The position numbers and the translations under genes are program-made. The notes under the pieces were generated by a model. The model searched no databases, was not told the origin of the DNA, and saw only the letters and a list, made by a program, of their open reading frames with translations. Below, piece by piece: positions 1-4,800 of a stretch of DNA of 8,951 nt; positions within the stretch are counted from its first letter, which is position 1; each line of letters begins with the position of its first letter. This stretch comes from Microcoleaceae cyanobacterium UBA9251 (GTDB lineage: Bacteria; Cyanobacteriota; Cyanobacteriia; Cyanobacteriales; Microcoleaceae), in the NCBI GenBank assembly GCA_003542015.1, contig DPLL01000446.1, forward strand, positions 1,458 through 10,408, read 5' to 3'.

Positions 1-90
1 GGGGGACTTTGATCGGAATCTTGTCCCCCCTCTTGCTCCCCTCAAAGGAGGGGCTGGGGGTGGGTTTTAGGGGCTAGGGGGGATCGGATT
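1..90. repeat. G-rich palindromic intergenic repeat, cut by the window edge
   Basis: Seen: GGGGGAC (1-7) is exactly complementary to GTCCCCC (23-29), with a weaker inner pairing GAT/ATC. A second hairpin has arms CCCCTC (38-43) and GAGGGG (48-53) around AAAG. Five G runs follow to position 82, and GATCGGA recurs at 11-17 and 84-90 approximately. Such C/G-run repeats are common between genes in filamentous cyanobacteria. No coding potential was recognised. Family membership is from memory of the type, not from a search. Confidence 0.5.
50..82 (+). other. Putative G-quadruplex motif
   Basis: Five G tracts of 4, 5, 3, 4 and 6 bases (50-53, 56-60, 62-64, 70-73, 77-82) are separated by loops CT, T, TTTTA and CTA. 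This fits the standard four-tract rule (at least three G per tract, loops of 1-7). It lies on the plus strand, about 30 bp outside the right end of the IS element. Folding in the cell is inferred, not shown. Confidence 0.5.
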
Positions 91-250
91 CTATTACGGA
101 ACCAGCTATTTTGAAATACTCACGCCCGCTAAAGCCACGGTGATTCTTGACGCTTCGCAGGGTTCTGCTAACCGTTGCTAGTCTGACAATCCCTCTGCGT
201 CCGTTTAGAGTCGTGGCGATTCCCCATCCCGACTTTTTCTATGTTTCTAG
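91..250 (-). ncRNA. Probable omega-RNA (reRNA) of TnpB with its guide segment
   Basis: TnpB nucleases use an RNA made from the 3' part of tnpB plus the right end of the element; its last 16-20 bases come from flanking DNA and act as guide. Here that RNA would run on the minus strand from inside tnpB, past the small hairpin GGTT/AACC (161-173) and the right-end hairpin (121-142), to TCAA at 111. The guide would then read AATAGCTGGTTCCGTAATAG (110 to 91). The 5' boundary at about 250 is a guess from typical lengths. Existence is inferred from family knowledge and the intact tnpB. Confidence 0.5.
111..146 (-). repeat. Right-end subterminal hairpin and cleavage site of the IS
   Basis: On the minus strand: guide GAAT (146-143), arm CACCGTGGC (142-134), loop TTTA (133-130), arm GCGGGCGTG (129-121), spacer AGTATT, then TCAA (114-111). 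TnpA of IS608 binds such a hairpin and cuts after TCAA using GAAT as internal guide. The stem is imperfect: three outer and two inner Watson-Crick pairs plus one G-T, with three mismatches between them. Confidence 0.75.
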
Positions 251-1310
251 CGGCATTTTCATCTCTATCTTGCTCAGTACCGCAATTCAAACAAAGCACT
301 GAGCGGATAGACAGATCGATTTTCCCCCACTTAAAACCACAATCAGAACAGACCTGGCTAGTAGGTTCCCATCGACTGATAACCTTGAATGCTCTACCAA
401 ACTTTTCAGACTTAGCCTCGCACAAAGTTCGGAATTCATACCATCCTTGCTGACTAATTGCCCGAGAAAGCTTCCGGTTCTTAACCATGCCCGATACATT
501 GAGGTCTTCCAAAATAATCACTTGGTTTTCGTTGACTATTTTAGTTGACAATTTGTGCAAGAAGTCTTTGCGGGTGTCCGCAATTTTATTGTGCAGCTTG
601 GCAATTCTAATCCGAGTTACATTCCTTCTCTTAGAATCTTTGGGTTGGCGGGCCCCTTTGCGCTGTAGTTTGCGAACTTTGCGGTCTAGTTTTTTATAGC
701 TAGGACTTTCAGCTTTCTCGCCATTGCTCATTACTGCAAAGGTTTTGATTCCTAAATCGATTCCGATGCTGGGGTTTTTAGCCTCAGATGCAATGGGTTG
801 AATTTCTACTACAAAACTCAGAAAATAACGATTTGCACAGTCCTTAATTACAGTAACAGAACTCGGTTCGGATGGTAGCTCCCTCGACCAGACTGGATTG
901 ACAATTCCGATCTTGGCTAGATAAACTCCATCACCTTTGACTGAAAATCCTCCAACTCTAAAACGCGCCGATTGGCTGCTGGTTCTTTTTTTGAACTTAG
1001 GATATCCGACTTTACGACCTTTTCTCTTTCCCTTGCAGGAGTCGAAAAAGTTCTTAAAAGCAATGTCTAAATCAGCAACGGACTGTTGCAACGGGACGCA
1101 CGACACATCTCCCAGCCAAGCCCTTTCTTCAGTATTTTTAGCCCCAGTTATGACGATTTTTTGCAATTCTGCTGAACTGGGCTTTTTGTCTGACTGTTTG
1201 CACAGTGCAAGCGCGTCGTTCCAGACCACCCGGACACAGCCAAACAGTTGAGCTAGGCTCTGCTGTTGTTGGCTTGTTGGGTAAAATCTGTAGCGATATC
1301 GTGCTTTCAT
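168..1310 (-). CDS. tnpB: TnpB, RNA-guided nuclease of an IS605-type element
   Basis: A 380-residue TnpB (OrfB), near the usual 370-410. The N-terminal region (1-110) is the basic OrfB helix-turn-helix domain, opening with the family-typical MKARYRYRFYPT. RuvC-like nuclease residues are all present: Asp185 in GIDLGIKTF, Glu268 in VIILEDLNVSGM, and the third Asp in DRDENAARNI (348/350). A four-cysteine zinc finger is formed by CSDC (321-324) and CLNC (340-343). By family knowledge TnpB is the ancestor of Cas12. It cuts DNA next to a short element-specific motif, guided by omega-RNA from its own 3' end, and so favours retention of the element; it is not needed for transposition. The ATG at 1308-1310 is chosen because the conserved N-terminus begins there; no clear Shine-Dalgarno is visible. 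It diverges from tnpA across 42 bp. An in-frame second TAG lies at 129-131 in the right-end hairpin loop, so the stop at 168-170 may shorten an older tail by about 12 residues, with no domain lost. Confidence 0.93.
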   Translation of the reverse strand: MKARYRYRFYPTSQQQQSLAQLFGCVRVVWNDALALCKQSDKKPSSAELQKIVITGAKNTEERAWLGDVSCVPLQQSVADLDIAFKNFFDSCKGKRKGRKVGYPKFKKRTSSQSARFRVGGFSVKGDGVYLAKIGIVNPVWSRELPSEPSSVTVIKDCANRYFLSFVVEIQPIASEAKNPSIGIDLGIKTFAVMSNGEKAESPSYKKLDRKVRKLQRKGARQPKDSKRRNVTRIRIAKLHNKIADTRKDFLHKLSTKIVNENQVIILEDLNVSGMVKNRKLSRAISQQGWYEFRTLCEAKSEKFGRAFKVISRWEPTSQVCSDCGFKWGKIDLSIRSVLCLNCGTEQDRDENAARNIEKVGMGNRHDSKRTQRDCQTSNG

Positions 1311-1352
1311 GGCTGGTGCTAAGATTGGTCTGCCACTAAATCATATCTTGGT
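1311..1352. promoter_or_regulatory. Short divergent intergenic region tnpB/tnpA
   Basis: Only 42 bp separate the two start codons. I see no convincing -35/-10 pair and no Shine-Dalgarno for either gene. Expression is probably weak or driven from within the neighbouring genes, as expected for tightly limited IS200/IS605 elements. Confidence 0.35.
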
Positions 1353-1760
1353 TTGCAAAGAATTAAAACCCTTTATCGCCTAAAGCGGCATTCTGTTACA
1401 GAACTTAAAATACACTTGGTCTGTGTGACAAAGTACCGTCGGTCGGTCTTTACGGGCGAAAGCCTTGATTTGATTGAAAAATCATTTCGCGAGGTCGCCG
1501 GAAGAATGAATTTTCAGGTTCTGGAGTTTAATGGTGAAGGCAATCACGTTCATGCACTGATTGAGTATCCGCCTAAACTTTCTATCTCTCAAATAGTGAA
1601 TGCTTTGAAAGGAGTTTCTAGTCGTCGCTACGGACAGGCTGGACACACAAAACCCCACAAAGAAGCTTTATGGAGTCCTAGTTATTTTGCAGTTTCTGTA
1701 GGCGGTGCACCTCTAGAAGTATTGAAGGAATATATTAGAAATCAAGAAAAGCCGTCCTAG
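1353..1760 (+). CDS. tnpA: TnpA, Y1 HUH single-strand transposase (IS200/IS605 family)
   Basis: A 135-residue protein of normal length for Transposase_17 (REP-associated/IS200-like). The HUH motif is His65-Val-His67 in GNHVHALIEY, and the catalytic tyrosine is Tyr127 in LKEYIRNQ near the C-terminus. The family signatures HLVCVTKYR (21-29) and LWSPSYFAVSVGG (106-118) are also present. By family knowledge the dimer binds the subterminal hairpins as single-stranded DNA, cuts one strand at each end through a 5'-phosphotyrosine link, and moves a circular single strand to a short target. The start is TTG at 1353; the frame is open only from 1323 and holds no ATG before the conserved region, so a non-standard start is likely. 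The stop codon TAG (1758-1760) lies inside the left-end hairpin, so the gene runs to the element border. It faces the large CHAT gene convergently. All key residues are present, so it should be functional. Confidence 0.92.
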   Translation: MQRIKTLYRLKRHSVTELKIHLVCVTKYRRSVFTGESLDLIEKSFREVAGRMNFQVLEFNGEGNHVHALIEYPPKLSISQIVNALKGVSSRRYGQAGHTKPHKEALWSPSYFAVSVGGAPLEVLKEYIRNQEKPS

Positions 1761-1793
1761 AAGGACGGGGCTTGTATCCCATTTTCTTGGTCA
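1752..1793 (-). repeat. Left-end subterminal hairpin, guide and target site of the IS
   Basis: Arms CCGTCCT (1752-1758) and AGGACGG (1762-1768) pair perfectly over 7 bp around a 3-nt loop that includes part of the tnpA stop codon. On the minus strand CAAG (1774-1771) lies just 5' of the C-rich arm. The base pairing known between guide and cleavage site in IS608 predicts the target TGAC, which is found at 1793-1790, 15 nt beyond the guide. Cleavage would fall between 1790 and 1789. Confidence 0.65.
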
Positions 1794-1863
1794 TTCTAGA
1801 GATGTCTATTGTTAGGGGCGATCGCCACAGAGGACTTGCGTCGTCGTTTCGGTCTGACGCTTC
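1794..1863. other. Remnant intergenic stretch between IS left end and CHAT gene stop
   Basis: About 70 bp with a GGCGATCGCC site and an inverted repeat GCGTC (1838-1842)/GACGC (1856-1860) with a 13-nt loop. That repeat has no U-run on the minus strand side, so I do not call it a terminator for the large gene. No coding potential is seen. Confidence 0.4.
1817..1826. repeat. HIP1 site (extended palindrome GGCGATCGCC)
   Basis: HIP1, GCGATCGC, is the over-represented cyanobacterial octamer. Further copies start at 2272, 3281, 4027, 4562, 5545, 7417, 7504, 7713 and 8903. None was found between 1 and 1800, which includes the whole insertion sequence. Confidence 0.9.
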
Positions 1864-4800
1864 CTACTTTTTTGGTAAATTACCAGCAGTGCCTATACCA
1901 TCACAAACGTGACGTTCTTCAGGCATAAGTTCGGAATTAGGATTATTGAGATAGTCACGTACCCAAGCGCAACCCCGCACCATCAGCTCATCTAATCCTT
2001 CAACCCGCCATAACTTAACCGTTCCATCTTCACCACTCGTAGCTAGAAGCTTGCCATCGAGACTAAAAGCGACGCTCTTGACCTCCCCTTTATGACCTTT
2101 GAATACAGCTACCTCTTGACCGGATACAACATCCCATAGACGAGCAGTTGAGTCAGATCCGGCAGTTGCTAGCAGCTTACCATCCTCACTCCAACGGAGT
2201 TTCAGAACCGGGCCTATATGACCTTTTAATTCATTTAATTTCTGACCGTCCAAATTCCACAAGCGGACAGTGCGATCGCTACTAGCTGTAGCCAGTTTTT
2301 GACCGTCATGGCTCCAAATGACGCTGTTGATCCAGTCTCGATGCGCGGGGAATTCTCCTAGCTTCTGACCAGATAAATTCCACAAACGTACCATGCCATC
2401 CGCTCCTGCGGTAGCTAAAAGTTTGCCATCCGGCCTAAAACTGACACTCAGGACGGAACCTTTATGACCTTTGAATTCTCTCAGTTGCTTACCAGACAAA
2501 TCCCACAAGCGGGCAGTGCCATCCTTTCCTGACGTAGCTAAAAATTTACCATCCGGGCTAAAGTTCAGACCCAAAACTCCACCTTTATGACCCTTGAATT
2601 CTCTCCGTTGCTTACCAAATAAACTCCACAAGCGAGCGATGCCATCCTCTCCTGATGTAGCCAAAAGTTTGCCATTCGGGCTAAAACTCACCTTCCAAAT
2701 TATACCTTTATGACCTTTTAATTCTCCCAACTGCTCGCCTGATAAATAATCCCACAGGCGGACAGTGCCATCAGCTCCAGCAGTCGCCAGCATCTCGCCA
2801 TCCGGGCTAAAACTGACACTCCATACTTCCCCTTTGTGTCCTTTAAAATCAGTTAGCTGCGGGCGATATTGCAAATTCCACAAGCGTACAGTGCTGTCGT
2901 ATCCCGCAGTTGCCAAAAGCTTGCCATTTGGGCTGAAAATAACACTCCTAACTACGTCTGAATGCCCTTTAAATTCCTTCAATAGTTTTCCATTCAAATC
3001 CCATAAGCGAACAACGCCGTCCTTTGAACCAGTGGCAAGGTTCTGACCATCGGGGCTGAAAATGACGCTAAACACCCAGTCTTTATGTCCTGACAATTCT
3101 CTCAATTCTTTTCCTTTCAAATCCCACAACTTGACTGTGCTGTCCATAGAAGCAGTGGCAAGTTTTTGACCATCGGGACTAAAGCTAACACTAAATACCG
3201 TATCTTTATGCCCTTTAAATTCGCTTAATAGTTTTCCGTTCAAATCCCACAACTTGGCAGTGCGGTCTCCCGAACCAGTAGCGATCGCCTTACCATCAGG
3301 ACTGAAACTAATACCCCAGACTTTTCTATTAATCCCAGTATTGTGGGCAGGAAATTCTTTTAATAATTTGCCCTCCAAACTCCATAAGCGAACCATGCCA
3401 TCTCCAGAACCAGTGGCGATAGTCTTACCATTAGGGCTGAAAGTGATGTTAAATACCCCCTCCTTCTGCTTGGGAAATTCCCTCATTAGGTTTCCTTTCA
3501 AATCCCACAATTTTGTAGTCCCATCCTCACCACCAGTCGCCAGTAGCCGACCATCCGGGCTAAAGTAGATATTTCTAACACGCTCTTTACTCACTCCAAA
3601 TTTAATTAGTTCTTTGCCATGTAAATCTGACAAACGAACTGTGCCATCAACTCCTGTACTCGCCAGTAGCTGGCCATCAGGACTAAAACTAACATCTGTA
3701 ACTGAGCGTTTATGCTCTTCTAGGCGATTGATTTCTCTGATTTCAGAAGTTACTTTGTGCAGCCTGCCCATGACTGCGTTCATTAAAATTGTGTTTGATA
3801 TCCACAGTTGCTTAACTTCTTTTCCAGCTTGTAAAGTTCCTATCAATGCCTTTAATTGATCCACTTCCAACTTAGCTTCTGAGGAAGTGCTTAAGGCCTG
3901 AATTCGCTCAACTTCTGCTTGCCGCCACTGATATCCAGCAAAGATGGAAAATCCAGCAAAGACAAAAGCTGAGCTGACAGCGGCAAAAAGCAGGCGATGT
4001 CTGCGTTGTTTTTCTTGCCTGCGGAGGCGATCGCGCAACTCCAAACAAGCCAAGACATATTCAGCTTCTTCTTGGTTGAGATGCACAAATTTCGGCTGTT
4101 TCAACAGCACTTGTGCATCTTCTAATCTTCCCCCCTGATGGATTAAATAGCTCTTTTGGTCTGGTTGTTCCTGATGCTGGTGCCAATCTTGTGCTGCCTG
4201 ATTTATGTTTTCTCGCAGTTGCAAGTCGTTGCGGTTCTGGCTCAACCATTCCTGCAACGTTGGCCAATAGCGGATTAAAGCTTCATGGGCGACTTCTACT
4301 TCTTCCTTCCCAGTAGTTTCGTTCCGACTGGTGACGACTAGCCGTACCCCTTCACCAGCTAGCTGCTGTACCAACTTCTTAGTCTCTGCCAGATTGCTCG
4401 CACTCGGCACCAGATCCTCTAACTCCACTCGCTGGCGGGTGTCCCGTCGCTTCTCTCCCTGTATGGCATTCTTATCCAGGCGAGTTAAGCGCAAGAAAAT
4501 ATTCTGGATTTGCTCTTGTTTCTTAGCTGGTAGGCTATTGTAAAAATCATCAGCAGTTTTGGCGATCGCCTGCTGGACTTTACCAATCGCCTGGTACTCC
4601 TCATCGCACAGCCAGCGTCCTCGCCGTCGCTTCCACAACTCCTGCAACGCATATTGCAGCAGCGGCATCGCCCCTGGCTCTCCTTGCACATCATTGAGAA
4701 TCGAGTGGCTCAAGCCAGCTTCAAAGCGCAACCCTCCCCTGTCGGCCTGCATCTTCATCGCTGTAATCAGTTCCGCAGGTTCCATCGGCCCGACCAATTT

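Larger units (their letters stand above)
111..1789 (-). mobile_element. IS605-type insertion sequence (IS200/IS605 family), complete
   Basis: A 1679-bp element with divergent tnpB (minus) and tnpA (plus), each running toward an end that carries a subterminal hairpin. This is the layout of IS605 rather than of IS608, where the genes are co-directional. Read on the minus strand, the left end lies near 1789 and the right end at 111. At the right end the tetranucleotide GAAT (146-143) abuts the hairpin and TCAA (114-111) ends the element; this is the same guide and cleavage pair as IS608. At the left end CAAG (1774-1771) precedes the hairpin and predicts a TGAC target, which is present at 1793-1790. 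There are no terminal inverted repeats and no target duplication, as expected for single-strand Y1 transposition. Both genes look intact, so the element may be active. Borders are inferred from the IS608 rule. Confidence 0.8.

Noticed and set aside
168..1760. TnpB next to a giant immune-like gene read as a new CRISPR-type or defence operon
   Set aside because: The tnpB/tnpA pair has its own transposon ends on both sides, and tnpA is convergent with the large gene, so they form a separate mobile unit.
1838..1860. GCGTC/GACGC inverted repeat as terminator of the large gene
   Set aside because: The stem is five pairs with a 13-nt loop and no U-run follows on the minus strand.
2765..3568. Plus-strand open frames of 93 and 104 codons
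   Set aside because: They are antisense shadows of the WD40 units and themselves show the same repeat period.
1987..3729. Regularly spaced repeats suggestive of a CRISPR-like array
   Set aside because: The period is about 123 bp and the repeats are in-frame WD40 coding units in a minus-strand gene, not short repeats with unique spacers.
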